A DNA stretch of 46,675 nucleotides from Haloferax marisrubri (GCF_001469875.2 NZ_LOPW02000016.1:109376-156050), one strand, 5' to 3'; shown: positions 8,193 to 16,951, numbered from the stretch's first letter. Numbers and translations: made by a program. Notes: generated by a model not told the origin, from the sequence alone.

Positions 8193-8225
8193 AGCCCTCG
8201 CCCTCTCTGGGGGCACGAAAAACAG
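8193..8225 (-). promoter_or_regulatory. Stem-loop element, copy 4
   Basis: AGCCCTCGCCCTCTCTGGGG then GCACGAAAAAC. Arms GCCC(T)/GGGGGC with imperfect pairing. It lies 30-62 bases before the GTG at 8163. Confidence 0.7.
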
Positions 8226-8406
8226 GTCGCGAAGTCACGCCGGCGGGAGGTAGACGCTCTGTTCGCCGGCCACAAATTCTGAGCGTATCATAGTGACATT
8301 TTCAAGCGATTAGAGCGATAGGGATAATTCCCCGCAAATTGCAGTATGCTGGATTAGTCGAACAGTTCGTTTGGAGACTCTCTCATCGCTATCAAGGCGT
8401 TTCGTT

Positions 8407-9639
8407 TCAACCCATCCAGAACAGTTCAGCCGCTGCAATCGCGACGGTGACGGCTGTCAACAGTAATATTACGATGGTCAAGTAGTTGGTCGCTCGCTGC
8501 TGGCGGAGAGTAGCGGTCGTAGCGCGGACATTAATTTTGTCTTGGATGTAGTTCGACACCTCATCTAACTTGGAACCGATTCGATCGAGATCAGACGTTA
8601 TTTGCTCTGTCTGTGTCGCCAATTGTTGGTCGTAGATATCCAAGAGTGAGTGTACAGGAGATCCTTCTGTGATTTCATTGACTTTCACTGGCTCGAGTTG
8701 TTGCCTGCGAGAACGTCTGAGAGGGGGTCTTGACTTCAGATCCGCAATTTCGTCTACGGTTTTGGTATAGCGGTTGGTCCAAGTCTCTCGAATGTCATCT
8801 AATTCGTTCTCGATTTCCAATACCGCTTGAAACTGACCCGTCTCACCTGAACCATTTCGCATGAGCCGCTCAATGCCGTGTGTCTCTTGATCCAACTCAG
8901 CGAGGAGGCTTACTCGGTGGTTGAACCATAGATATGCTCGAAGATATTCGTGAAGTGGTCTGAGTCGACGAAGCCATATTGGCTCGAAATCTGCCTCAGA
9001 CTCCGGTGGGGAAGTCAAATTGAAAACAGTCAGTTTACCCCAAGGAAATGCCGTGCCTTGGGGTGCGATTAGGTCCTCTCCGTTGAGTAGCGACTGTTGG
9101 TGATCTACTCCGTAGTGAATCTTACTCAGTTCTTCCCTATTTTCCTCGAGAAATTGGGCTAACAACTCGTCTGACACGTCTCCACTATTACCGAATACTT
9201 GCTGTGCTTCTGGCGGCTCAACGTAGAATTGGACGGGTTGCCGATTGAAATCGGACGGTGCAACTGTGGGAATTTTTTCAGCTACTCCACTGAGCTGCTC
9301 AGCGAGATCGTCGATGACATATTGGGTTCTGTTCGCCTCCTCTTCTTCGATCTCTTTGACTTGCTCTTCGCTCAACTCGGCGACTGTTACAGCCTCGATA
9401 AGATGTCGAGTCTCGAAGCTGACGAATGTCTTTACTGAGTCGAATACACCAAGCGAATCATCAGTGAGTTGTAGGTCTCCTTCGAATCGGTAACGTTCCC
9501 ATTGCTGACCGCCTAGAACCTGTTCACCAAATTGGTCCCCCTCATTATTGTACAGTCTTTGGAGGCTGCTCAGGAGTAAATCGCTCTCTGACTCGTGGCA
9601 AAGGTCATAACGAATCAAAGCAGCAGTATCAATCTCCAT
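8407..9639 (-). CDS. Tail-anchored coiled-coil membrane protein, unknown
   Basis: 410 residues, AT-richer than its neighbours. Residues 320-375 are a long charged helix (YDQQLATQTEQITSDLDRIG) likely to be a coiled coil. Residues about 384-407 (LTIVILLLTAVTVAIAAAEL) form one C-terminal membrane segment, so most of the protein faces one side of the membrane. No catalytic motif is visible. A GGTGA site is 5 bases before the ATG. It lacks the stem-loop and its composition differs from the array, so it is probably acquired cargo. Position beside an HNH gene and near two membrane-linked nucleases makes a defence role possible but unproven. Confidence 0.8.
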   Translation of the reverse strand: MEIDTAALIRYDLCHESESDLLLSSLQRLYNNEGDQFGEQVLGGQQWERYRFEGDLQLTDDSLGVFDSVKTFVSFETRHLIEAVTVAELSEEQVKEIEEEEANRTQYVIDDLAEQLSGVAEKIPTVAPSDFNRQPVQFYVEPPEAQQVFGNSGDVSDELLAQFLEENREELSKIHYGVDHQQSLLNGEDLIAPQGTAFPWGKLTVFNLTSPPESEADFEPIWLRRLRPLHEYLRAYLWFNHRVSLLAELDQETHGIERLMRNGSGETGQFQAVLEIENELDDIRETWTNRYTKTVDEIADLKSRPPLRRSRRQQLEPVKVNEITEGSPVHSLLDIYDQQLATQTEQITSDLDRIGSKLDEVSNYIQDKINVRATTATLRQQRATNYLTIVILLLTAVTVAIAAAELFWMG

Positions 9640-9842
9640 TTGTCACCGGTTTTTATTTACTACTCACCTAAAGACTGTTCAACCTGAAGGATTCGCAGAA
9701 CGTGAATTAGTTCTACAATTTTTCGCATCTGCATACAGTTTCATCACTATTCAATGCTGAACACACACATGTATTCAGTAGCTGACTTCTGTCAGTCCCT
9801 AATGAGATTGTGAGGTACTGACCGGGATCTGTATTCGTCAGA

Positions 9843-11060
9843 TCACTCAACTACTGGCTGGACTGGCATCCGCTCTATGCGCCGATGACACGGAATACAG
9901 AGAGTCAGCAGGTTACTCGGGACATCTGCATCGTCGACAGACCGATCTGAATCGTTGTAGAACCGCCGTCGTGGAATCCGGTGATGTACCGGGAGATCAC
10001 GTCCGAATTCCTCGCGGTGAGCTTCGCGGCCCATACCGCAGCGCAGGCAGGACTCGTTGTCACGGGTGATGATCTCCTCACGGATCTGTGGCCAGTTCGA
10101 GCCAAACGGAACTGTCTCGGTATCTGACTGACGATAGTTTTCTAGATAGTCCGAGTCGGCCGCTTGAAGGGCCGTTCGCCACGTTCCGAATTCACGCTGA
10201 TACGGTTTGATGGTGAACTTTCCGTGTTCGTTCATTTCCGTCGTTGTCGGTGGGTGGCCCAGCTCATTCGCAACAGCCCGCAGTTCGGCTAACAACTCCT
10301 TCCGTGGGATTCGCCACCGCTCATTCGGCTCGAAGCCGGCAGCTCGGAGAGCTTCATTCCACGACCCGAATCGCTCCTGATAGACTGCTGCACTCCATTT
10401 CCCTTGGTTCCGCATCTCGTCTTTCCGAGGGACATGGTCTAACTCTTCGGCGAGACTGTTGAGTTCGGATATCAGATCCTCCTCGCTCACATCCCATACG
10501 GAGTGGACTTCCAACCCCGCCTGCCGAAGAGCACGATTCCAGGTTCCAAACGCTCGCTTGTACGAATTCGAGGTGTAGGGGCCACTCCGGTCCATCTCCT
10601 CTGTTGTGGGCGGTCGACCCAGTTTCTCAGCGAACCCCTGTAAGGCAGTAATGAGTGTCTCTTCGGAGAGGTTCATTTCGACGTTCGGCTCAAAACCGGC
10701 CGCCCGTAGTGCTGAATTCCACCCTCCAAATCGCTTGCAATATGTCTTTACCGAATACTCTCCATGAGTACCGTATTCGCGCTCTGACGGAGTTCCCCCT
10801 ACGATGTCGGCAACTGATTTGAGATCAGTAAGAAGGTCCTCTTCAGGCGTCACTGGTCGTCCATTTGGATCGTTCGTTCCGGTTTGAAGTCCGGCAGCCT
10901 CGAGTGCGCTATTCCACGACCCGAACCGATTTCCGTACGTCTTCGAAGCATGAGGTCCTGAATCGTCCATCTCACTCTGCGACGGGGGCCGACCGAGTTT
11001 CTCAGCGAACTTCTGGAGCCGATTGAGGAGTTCACCGTCTGAGTACAGCTTCTTGCTCAT
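9843..11060 (-). CDS. HNH endonuclease with five homing-endonuclease-associated repeats
   Basis: 405 residues. Five tandem repeats of about 55 residues each fill residues 5-310. Each has a pattern like LGRPPSxxEM...G...KxYxxRFGSWNxALxAAGF and fits the HNH-associated helix-turn-helix repeat that reads DNA in homing enzymes. The C-terminus is an HNH domain with a CLRCG...VHHRIPRRRF...N..LLTLCIPCH core: two CxxC zinc pairs and the His-His of the active site. It probably cuts DNA at a long specific site, or acts as a defence or mobility nuclease. A stem-loop element lies about 95-125 bases upstream of the ATG, further than in other genes. Confidence 0.9.
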   Translation of the reverse strand: MSKKLYSDGELLNRLQKFAEKLGRPPSQSEMDDSGPHASKTYGNRFGSWNSALEAAGLQTGTNDPNGRPVTPEEDLLTDLKSVADIVGGTPSEREYGTHGEYSVKTYCKRFGGWNSALRAAGFEPNVEMNLSEETLITALQGFAEKLGRPPTTEEMDRSGPYTSNSYKRAFGTWNRALRQAGLEVHSVWDVSEEDLISELNSLAEELDHVPRKDEMRNQGKWSAAVYQERFGSWNEALRAAGFEPNERWRIPRKELLAELRAVANELGHPPTTTEMNEHGKFTIKPYQREFGTWRTALQAADSDYLENYRQSDTETVPFGSNWPQIREEIITRDNESCLRCGMGREAHREEFGRDLPVHHRIPRRRFYNDSDRSVDDADVPSNLLTLCIPCHRRIERMPVQPVVE

Positions 11061-11154
11061 GATTCCTGAGTAGTTGAGTCACTCAGTTTGGTCCCGGTTC
11101 AGTATTTGAACGTCCGTTCTGAGGTCTGCGATGCGTCATCCTATCGATGCTGGC

Positions 11155-11184
11155 TGCCCCGCACCCATTCAGGGGCCCGAAAAA
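11155..11184 (-). promoter_or_regulatory. Stem-loop element, copy 5
   Basis: GCCCCGCACCCATTCAGGGG then CCCGAAAAATC. Arms GCCCC/GGGGC with CACCCAT in the loop. It is 95-124 bases before the ATG at 11060, the longest spacing of the set. Confidence 0.75.
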
Positions 11185-11200
11185 TCGAGGGACAGGGAGA

Positions 11201-11242
11201 TTAACCAACATTAGGGAAATTCACGCGGAACCTGTTGGTTAA
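11201..11242. repeat. TTAACCAACA inverted repeat, copy 4
   Basis: Perfect arms at 11201-11210 and 11233-11242, 32 bases start to start. It lies 10 bases after the stop of the gene ending at 11252 and before the stem-loop of the HNH gene. Confidence 0.85.
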
Positions 11243-11251
11243 GAATGGGGC

Positions 11252-11473
11252 TTACTCTTCGTTCTCACGCAGCTCTTCAGCCTTCCACTTGAGCCGGCGC
11301 AGAATCTGCGTTCGGTTCTGGTGGGTGTTCTCGTAGGCGACACACTCCTGAAGAGTCTCCATATCGGGAATCGTCACGATACCGGCCTCGACCAGTCGGT
11401 AATTCGATGCTTCGAGACGCATTTCGGGTGGGAATTCGTCGTCACTCTCGTCGCTGATCGTGGATTGTTCCAT
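11252..11473 (-). CDS. Small conserved array protein
   Basis: 73 acidic residues, MEQSTISDESDDEF at the start. The centre NYRLVEAGIVTIPDMETLQE and the following YENTHQNRTQILRRLKWKAE look like a small helical domain. The stem-loop at 11480-11510 lies only 7 bases from the ATG. Its 3' arm (GGAGGGC in the gene sense) sits 8-14 bases before the ATG and could itself be the ribosome site, so folding would hide it. Function unknown. Confidence 0.75.
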   Translation of the reverse strand: MEQSTISDESDDEFPPEMRLEASNYRLVEAGIVTIPDMETLQECVAYENTHQNRTQILRRLKWKAEELRENEE

Positions 11474-11479
11474 CTCTGT

Positions 11480-11510
11480 AGCCCTCCACCCGTCGAGGGC
11501 GAGAAAGACA
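11480..11510 (-). promoter_or_regulatory. Stem-loop element, copy 6 (overlaps ribosome site)
   Basis: AGCCCTCCACCCGTCGAGGG then CGAGAAAGAC. Arms GCCCTC/GAGGGC pair perfectly. In the gene sense the 3' arm GGAGGGC is placed like a Shine-Dalgarno site, which would allow control by folding. Confidence 0.7.
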
Positions 11511-11539
11511 GAACAGATGACTACGTCGCCGACGCGGCG

Positions 11540-11697
11540 TCAAGCCATCGCGTCTGGGAACCGATTTCGGAGTGTACCCTCTCGCTCTTCGACCCGCTCG
11601 ACTTTCTCCCGCAGCTCGTCGCTGACACGCTCAATGCTTGCCAGCGCTCGCTCGCCGCCTAGCGAACCTTGTGAATCGTCGTCGCTGTCAGCTTCCA
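11540..11697 (-). pseudogene. C-terminal fragment of an array gene, 5' end lost
   Basis: On the minus strand a frame with clear coding character (GGERALASIERVSDELREKV, ending RNRFPDAMA and a TGA at 11540-11542) is open from about 11697. An in-frame TAA precedes it, and it has no usable start codon. It is a helical, acidic fragment of about 52 residues. Its missing 5' part lies exactly where the AT-rich block with the membrane nuclease gene (11765-13810) begins, so that insertion probably truncated it. Confidence 0.6.
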
Positions 11698-11764
11698 GCT
11701 GTTACTATAGTATCTGGGACAATAGGCTCGATCAGATACTCTCCTCTTCCCAAAAAGAGAGAAA

Positions 11765-13810
11765 TTACGTCGGATTTGGAATTTGACTCTCTGAGAGTTT
11801 TTGTATTACATCACGTCCGGACAGTAGCTGTACCTCTACACCCTCTGTTTCCATAGCAGCTCGCCTCGCGTCCTGCGTAAATCCAGACGATGTTGCGACA
11901 ACACAGACATCTGCGCCCTCTTGTACTGTCGAGCCGATTGCGTTTCGGACTTCTGGACCAGACACGTTGCCAGCTCCATTAGGATCGTAGCGTTTGGCCT
12001 GAATAGCGATTGTTCGCTGGCCCTTACGTGCAATAGCGTCAATTCCCCGATCTCCCGATTGCTGTGTAACTTGGACGTCGTATCCTTTCTTTTGATAGAG
12101 CTGCCCCAGAACCTCTTCAAACTGCGTTGGCGTTAACGAAAGCAGATCCGATGGCTGCCACGTCGAATCAAGTTGAGCCATTACTTCATCTCTGATAGAT
12201 TTGATGTGAGTGTAGTCGTCAGTAGCGCGGGCTTGGTCGAGACGATTCTGCACCTCAGTCGGATCGATAGAACTGTGCGTCAGGTCAGTAGTTGTGAACG
12301 TCTCTGCTAATTCCTGCTCGGCGACCCACGCTTCGGCCTTCACCATCGCCTTCTCGATGCCATCTATATCTGCTTCCTGAACCGCATTACGGGCATTCTC
12401 GATAGTTGTCGCCTGGGCTTGGCCAGCTGATAAGGGATGAGACGACCCACTGTTGCTTCGAAGTGGTTCGGTCTGGGCTGCGAAATCTTCAACCGCCTTT
12501 GCTTGCTCGCAGAATTGATTGAGAGTTCCTACAGTCAAGATGGTATCAAGACGTTCCCAGATCGCTGTTGGCTCAACCACTTGGCTATCGACACGAACAG
12601 CCAGCTTACTTTTCCCCGAATCTGGCGGATTACTACTGGGCTGACTCCATCGTTCGACGGTGGTTCGTGCTTCCTCGAATCGATTAATCTCTGTAGCAGC
12701 CTGTTCAAGCTGGTCGTCTTTCGAGGATGGGAAGTTAGCAAGGGGTTTGTCAAGCAGCTTGGCTCCATCATAGCTTTGGCCACGAATTCTAACATCAAAG
12801 CCACTGTCAATCCCCGTAAGCACGTCATTTAGATCGTTTGCGGTTGCGGTATCGTTGTCAGTCCACGTCTGAGCTGCGAGTGATTGAACCTCTGTTCTTG
12901 TAACCGGTAACTCCCCAAAGGATAATCTCGAGAGCGTTTGGTTCAATACCGCGAACTGTTCAAGCCGTTGGCTCCAATCCTGGAGATTCTCACGTTGGGC
13001 TGTTTGAATAGACTGTACAACTGGTGATTCTCCCTCGGCTGAAGCATCTATGTCGAACTCGTTGTCGAGCGTCTGTGCTCTTGAACAGAGATCTTGGCGC
13101 CATTGTCGATCAGCGTAGCTTTTCACCGGTTCAGCGAGACGATTACGAACCGGCTGGCTGAACGTCGGTAGTGTTGTACCTAAGAGAACTATTGCGGCGA
13201 ACAATCCCCATACCCGTGGGCGTTCCCAGAATGGTCGATAGACGGTGTAGGTCCGAAGTGTTTCAAAACGAGTGGTTCCGGCATTTGACGCCGCGTAATA
13301 GTATAACGTCGCCTCCGTAGGTCCAATCCCGTTCGGTGCGATTGACGCTGGCAAGTCCAGAACTCGTTCGAACGTCGCATATTCTCCTTGGTCGTATGTG
13401 GAACTGTTCGCAAAGAGGACTGTCCCCTCTCTAGCCGCCCGTTCGGGCCGCCAAGATGTAGGTGCGGCGACAATGGCGACCTCAAGTGGCGCCCTTGGTG
13501 GGCTCTCTGTGTTGGCATATGGATTCCCCCAACCGGTCTGCATCCGTATCCGGACGCTTCCGTTTGTGGCAATGCCAGTTGTTGGAGTCGTGATTTGGAT
13601 ATCGAAAGCGCCGTACTCCGTTTCACCACCTGTAGTCGTATACTCTAGCGGCACTGTCGTTGAACGCGTTACAGGATCGACTTGGTCGAACGCTCCTGTG
13701 ACAGGAACTGAATAGACAAGTAGACATACTCCAAGAATGACGAGGATGGCCCGTGTCGCTTTGAAAGGAAAATCGGGTAGGTATTCGGAACGGTCCGTGG
13801 GGATCTCCAT
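11765..13810 (-). CDS. Membrane-anchored Mrr-type restriction endonuclease
   Basis: 681 residues. Residues about 18-40 (ATRAILVILGVCLLVYSVPV) are a first membrane segment. Residues 41-195 form a Thr/Ser-rich, beta-type domain likely outside the cell, and about 200-218 (VWGLFAAIVLLGTTLPTF) are a second membrane segment. A long helical cytoplasmic part follows. The C-terminal 124 residues are a Mrr/restriction-endonuclease-like domain with GDRGID (586-591) and IQAK (603-606) supplying the Asp and the Gln-x-Lys of the PD-(D/E)xK fold. Known Mrr enzymes cut modified DNA. Here a nuclease is tied to the membrane with an external sensor-like domain. The gene is AT-rich and has no stem-loop, so it is likely acquired; a defence role is inferred. 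Confidence 0.85.
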   Translation of the reverse strand: MEIPTDRSEYLPDFPFKATRAILVILGVCLLVYSVPVTGAFDQVDPVTRSTTVPLEYTTTGGETEYGAFDIQITTPTTGIATNGSVRIRMQTGWGNPYANTESPPRAPLEVAIVAAPTSWRPERAAREGTVLFANSSTYDQGEYATFERVLDLPASIAPNGIGPTEATLYYYAASNAGTTRFETLRTYTVYRPFWERPRVWGLFAAIVLLGTTLPTFSQPVRNRLAEPVKSYADRQWRQDLCSRAQTLDNEFDIDASAEGESPVVQSIQTAQRENLQDWSQRLEQFAVLNQTLSRLSFGELPVTRTEVQSLAAQTWTDNDTATANDLNDVLTGIDSGFDVRIRGQSYDGAKLLDKPLANFPSSKDDQLEQAATEINRFEEARTTVERWSQPSSNPPDSGKSKLAVRVDSQVVEPTAIWERLDTILTVGTLNQFCEQAKAVEDFAAQTEPLRSNSGSSHPLSAGQAQATTIENARNAVQEADIDGIEKAMVKAEAWVAEQELAETFTTTDLTHSSIDPTEVQNRLDQARATDDYTHIKSIRDEVMAQLDSTWQPSDLLSLTPTQFEEVLGQLYQKKGYDVQVTQQSGDRGIDAIARKGQRTIAIQAKRYDPNGAGNVSGPEVRNAIGSTVQEGADVCVVATSSGFTQDARRAAMETEGVEVQLLSGRDVIQKLSESQIPNPT

Positions 13811-13870
13811 ATTAGATTGCTATTTGATTACCAGAACAGTCTGGTAATTCTGACGGTTACTGTGTTGGGG

Positions 13871-14002
13871 TCACGAGTCGGTGTCGTCGGTGCGCTCCTG
13901 TCGGTCGTTGTATCGCTCCAGTTCGCGCCCGATTTTCTCGAGCGCCTCGACACCTCGTTCGAGGAGCTGGTGGATGGCTCGCGCCAGCCGAAGTGTCTCC
14001 AT
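13871..14002 (-). CDS. Small coupled array protein (43 residues)
   Basis: METLRLARAIHQLLERGVEA at the start and ending in acidic ERTDDTDS. It is a single amphipathic helix rich in Leu/Arg/Glu. The ATG overlaps the stop of the upstream DUF6166-like frame in the arrangement TGATG, so it is probably translated by coupling. It has no stem-loop of its own, as expected for a second cistron. Function unknown. Confidence 0.6.
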   Translation of the reverse strand: METLRLARAIHQLLERGVEALEKIGRELERYNDRQERTDDTDS

Positions 14003-14687
14003 CAGTGCTCCCCCTCCCGGGGCTCGATGAGGCCGTTGCTTTCTTCGGCGAGTTCCCGGATTACCCGTTCCACGTCAGCCTCTTCGGCAACCGTCCGATG
14101 TGCGAACGGGGCAGGATATGCCCGGTCGCCTTGGCTGCAGAGTACGACCAACCACTCGTCGCTCCCATCCCCGAGTACGATGTAGTGGTCGCGATCAGCG
14201 CGCTGGAAGACCCGCCTGTCCGGGCGAGAGACGGTTCGCCAGTTCTCGGGGAGCGTCGGTGACGGCCGTCCGCCGTCGGCGAGGGCGACGACGTCGGCGG
14301 TAAGGGTCGCCATCGCGGCGTCGATCTCCTCGCCGGTGAGGTGCCAGCACGCCGCTGCACCGTCGCACTCCAACTGTGAGACCACCTGATTCCGGAACGC
14401 GATGTAGTGCTCACGGGCGAACTGCTCGTCGTCGTAGTAGTCGAGCAGGAGTGCGCACGCGAGCTGGGCGGGCCCGCTACCGTGTACCCCCACTCGAACC
14501 CGCTCGGACTGTGGTTGACGAGGTCCAGACTGCGCTCGAGGGAGAGTCGCCGATGCTCCGAGAGGTTCAGCACGACGGCTTGGCCGTCGACGCGGAAGCC
14601 GACGTATTCGACTGTGGCTTGGTGAGACTGAGCGGCCGATGCTACTGGAACCGATTCCGAACTTGCTACAGGTACATTCCCGTTCAT
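14002..14687 (-). pseudogene. DUF6166-like protein with a one-base frameshift
   Basis: Frame 1 from ATG 14687 encodes TVEYVGFRVDGQAVVLNLSE and later GFEWGYTV. At about 14480-14482 the family sequence continues in frame 2 as GSGPAQLACALLLDYYDDEQ, then WHLTGEEIDAAMATL, to the stop at 14002. Restoring one C on the plus strand (ACCGT to ACCCGT) gives one continuous protein of about 228 residues. The pattern matches the haloarchaeal DUF6166 family as I remember it (hairpin-like N-terminus, FEWGYGGSGPAQLA core). Function unknown. The frameshift could be real or an assembly error. The stem-loop at 14711-14745 lies upstream. Confidence 0.75.
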
Positions 14688-14710
14688 TCGTTGCTCGCGG
14701 GCGGTTCGGT

Positions 14711-14745
14711 GACCCCCGCACCCCTCTCAGGGGTTCAACAAACAG
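14711..14745 (-). promoter_or_regulatory. Stem-loop element, copy 7
   Basis: ACCCCCGCACCCCTCTCAGG then GGTTCAACAAACAGG. Arms ACCCC/GGGGT with CACCCCT in the loop. It is 24-58 bases before the ATG at 14687. Confidence 0.75.
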
Positions 14746-14805
14746 GACGGCGTAGCGTTCACCAACGTATTTGACAGTTCCAACGTACTGTCCACATAAT
14801 TGAGG

Positions 14806-16172
14806 ATGGCTGTACTGGACGATCTCTCTGGCTTCGAGTTCGAGGACGTGATGGAGGACGTGTTCCGGAACCTCGGCTACGAGAACGTCCGCCAGGCCGA
14901 CCGCACGGCTGACGAGGGTCGCGACGTCATCATGGAGGAGGTCGTCGACGGCACGCGGCGTGCGATTATCGTCGAGTGCAAGCACACGGGGACGGTCGGG
15001 CGGCCGGTCGTCCAGAAGCTCCACTCGGCGATCGCGACGTTCGACTTCGACGGCCCGAAACGCGGAATGGTCGTCACGACCGGCCGGTTTACGAACCCTG
15101 CTCAGGAGTACGCAAACCGCCTCCAGCAGAACGATGACCCACACCCGATCGAGCTGCTCGATGGCGAGGACCTCCGGGAGATCGCCGACGAGATCGGCCT
15201 CGACCTCTACAACGGGCGCATCGAGATTCTCTGCGACGAGACGCTCCGCCCGTACGACCCTGCCGCCGACGTCGACGCGCCGGTCACGGAGGCGTTCCGC
15301 GACATCGAGAACATCGAGGCTGCCGACCTGCCAGACCCACACTCATCGGTGACGTTCCGCCCGGTGGTCGCTGTCACCGCGGACACGAACGCTGTCTTCG
15401 AGACGTCGGTGGGCGTCATCCACCGGATCAACGACCGGACCCGATTCGTCGCCCACGCCGAACGCGGGCAGCCGCATGTCGTCGATGAGGACGTCGGGAC
15501 GCTGGTCACCGAGAATCTCCACGCGACGGTCGACCTCGATGCCGAGCAGTTCGGAGAGGTGTTCGACGACGTCGAGGAGCGGCGGTTCGGGCAGACGCAA
15601 ACGGAGTACAAGGAGTGGGCCGTCGAGCGCCTCCAGCAGCATCACACGACGACGGTCACCTACACGGCGACAACAACGTCACGTACAACAAGACCTGTGA
15701 GCCGAACCGCTCGGACATCTCTGTCCAGTCGATCGAACCAGTGTACCTCCCGGAAGTTCGGCACACTACCGACGTCCAGGAGTACACCTACCCCTACGAG
15801 TACTACGCGGCAGGCCCGTCACGAGTGACCGCCGAGGACGGCATCCATCAGTGCGTCCACTGTCACACGAGTGGCGTCACCGAGACGTACACCTACTGTC
15901 CGAACTGCGGGGCCATCGTCTGCTCCAGCCACACCAAAACGGAGCGGCTGGAAGGCGAACCGGTCTGTACGGGCTGCGCGGTGACGGAACGGTTCGCATT
16001 GAAGACGAAGTACTTCTACGACGAAGAGAATCTCGAGGCCTTCCGCGAGGAGTACGCCGCGATGCCGATCCACGAGAAGGTGATGGAGAATAAGCTCCTC
16101 ACTGCTGGTGGGGGAGTAGTTACGGCTGTTCTACTACTGCTTGGCATCCTCGCACTTGGAGGTGTAATCTGA
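14806..16172 (+). pseudogene. Mrr-like nuclease + zinc ribbon + C-terminal membrane anchor, frameshifted
   Basis: Residues 1-130 form a restriction-endonuclease-like domain (DEGRDVIMEEV then IVECKHTG), giving the Asp and Glu-x-Lys of a PD-(D/E)xK nuclease. A beta-rich middle follows. At about 15666 the frame shifts: the upstream frame ends in a Thr/Arg-rich artefact tail, while the next frame continues as GDNNVTYNKTCEPNRS. One missing G in ACACGGCG explains this. The second part carries a treble of cysteine pairs (CVHC, CPNCG, CSSH, CTGC) forming zinc ribbons, and ends with one membrane segment (VVTAVLLLLGILALGGVI). Repaired length is about 456 residues. It is on the opposite strand to the array. 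It resembles the membrane-linked nuclease at 11765-13810 in concept but not in domain order. Confidence 0.8.
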
Positions 16173-16192
16173 GTATCGAGGTGTCGAATTGG

Positions 16193-16378
16193 TTATCGCT
16201 CGGCCCAGGTCCGACGGTATTCAATAAAGTCTCGAGGATGTTGATGATCTCTCGCCCACTCTTTTGCTTCGCCAGGTGAGTCACACCGCTCAGCGGTTTC
16301 GCAGAGGGTACATTTCGCTGTTACCCGAATCACCATTACAGGATTTTCTGTTTCCGGCGGCTCATCCACGTAATCCAT
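16193..16378 (-). CDS. Small zinc-binding protein
   Basis: 61 residues from ATG 16378 (MDYVDEPPETENPV). CTLC and a later Cys-Asp (ERCDSPGEAKEWARDH) plus His residues suggest a single zinc site. The frame extends to a TTG at 16435. However, TTTTAAT at 16402-16408 lies 26 bases before the ATG at 16378, which supports a leaderless mRNA from that ATG. Function unknown. It is not part of the stem-loop set. Confidence 0.6.
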   Translation of the reverse strand: MDYVDEPPETENPVMVIRVTAKCTLCETAERCDSPGEAKEWARDHQHPRDFIEYRRTWAER

Positions 16379-16401
16379 ACTGGACCAATCGGACTTATCG
16401 A

Positions 16402-16408
16402 TTAAAAC
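16402..16408 (-). promoter_or_regulatory. TATA box of the small zinc protein
   Basis: TTTTAAT on the minus strand, centred 26-27 bases before the ATG at 16378. It decides the start between 16378 and 16435. Confidence 0.5.
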
Positions 16409-16522
16409 GGGTATTGTTCTCTGTTGTCCTGGCAATGGTCTGCTCTGAGCGCAAACACCTCGTTCTGATACGACCCTTTGCTCCCCCTGTCAATTTCATC
16501 GAGCAACGACTATTCTACAGGT

Positions 16523-16864
16523 ATGCCTTCCAATCAGGTCGGAGATGAGTGGACCGTCGAGTGGATGACGCCCAAGCCGAACAGCGATGAATACCTCGAT
16601 AACTTGGTGCTGCGCCCGGAACAAGCAGCTGAATACGGGGACGACCTCGTTATGGCTCTGCGTGTCGACGACGAAATCCTTCGAGAGCGGGGATTAGACC
16701 CTAAAGAACCGTTTGGCTGGAAAATCGAAAACGGTGAGCTACTGATGAAACAAATTTCTCGCCAAGCGTTTGAATGGGTCGCGGAAAGCGACCGAGAGGA
16801 TTCACTCTATGCACAGCAGGTATTGGATTCTCGAGCTCGACGGCGGATTCGTAACTCTCAGTAG
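16523..16864 (+). CDS. Hypothetical protein
   Basis: 113 residues beginning MPSNQVGDEWTVEWMTPKPN. It is acidic and soluble, with alternating helix and strand (GDDLVMALRVDDEILRERGL). There is no motif I recognise. The start at 16523 is chosen because the longer frame to 16478 has low-complexity Ser-rich residues. The region is AT-richer than the array, and the gene is convergent with the following minus-strand gene. Confidence 0.6.
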   Translation: MPSNQVGDEWTVEWMTPKPNSDEYLDNLVLRPEQAAEYGDDLVMALRVDDEILRERGLDPKEPFGWKIENGELLMKQISRQAFEWVAESDREDSLYAQQVLDSRARRRIRNSQ

Positions 16865-16951
16865 CAATCTGCAAATCATTCGTTCCGAAGAATCATATAC
16901 TGGGTGCTCCTTCTCTTCAGCACTCGAACCTTGGGAGTGTCCAATTAACGA

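Noticed and set aside
14002-15342. A 446-codon minus-strand frame
   Set aside because: Its first 280 codons are the shadow of the plus-strand nuclease gene. Only the last part is real, as the end of the frameshifted DUF6166-like gene.
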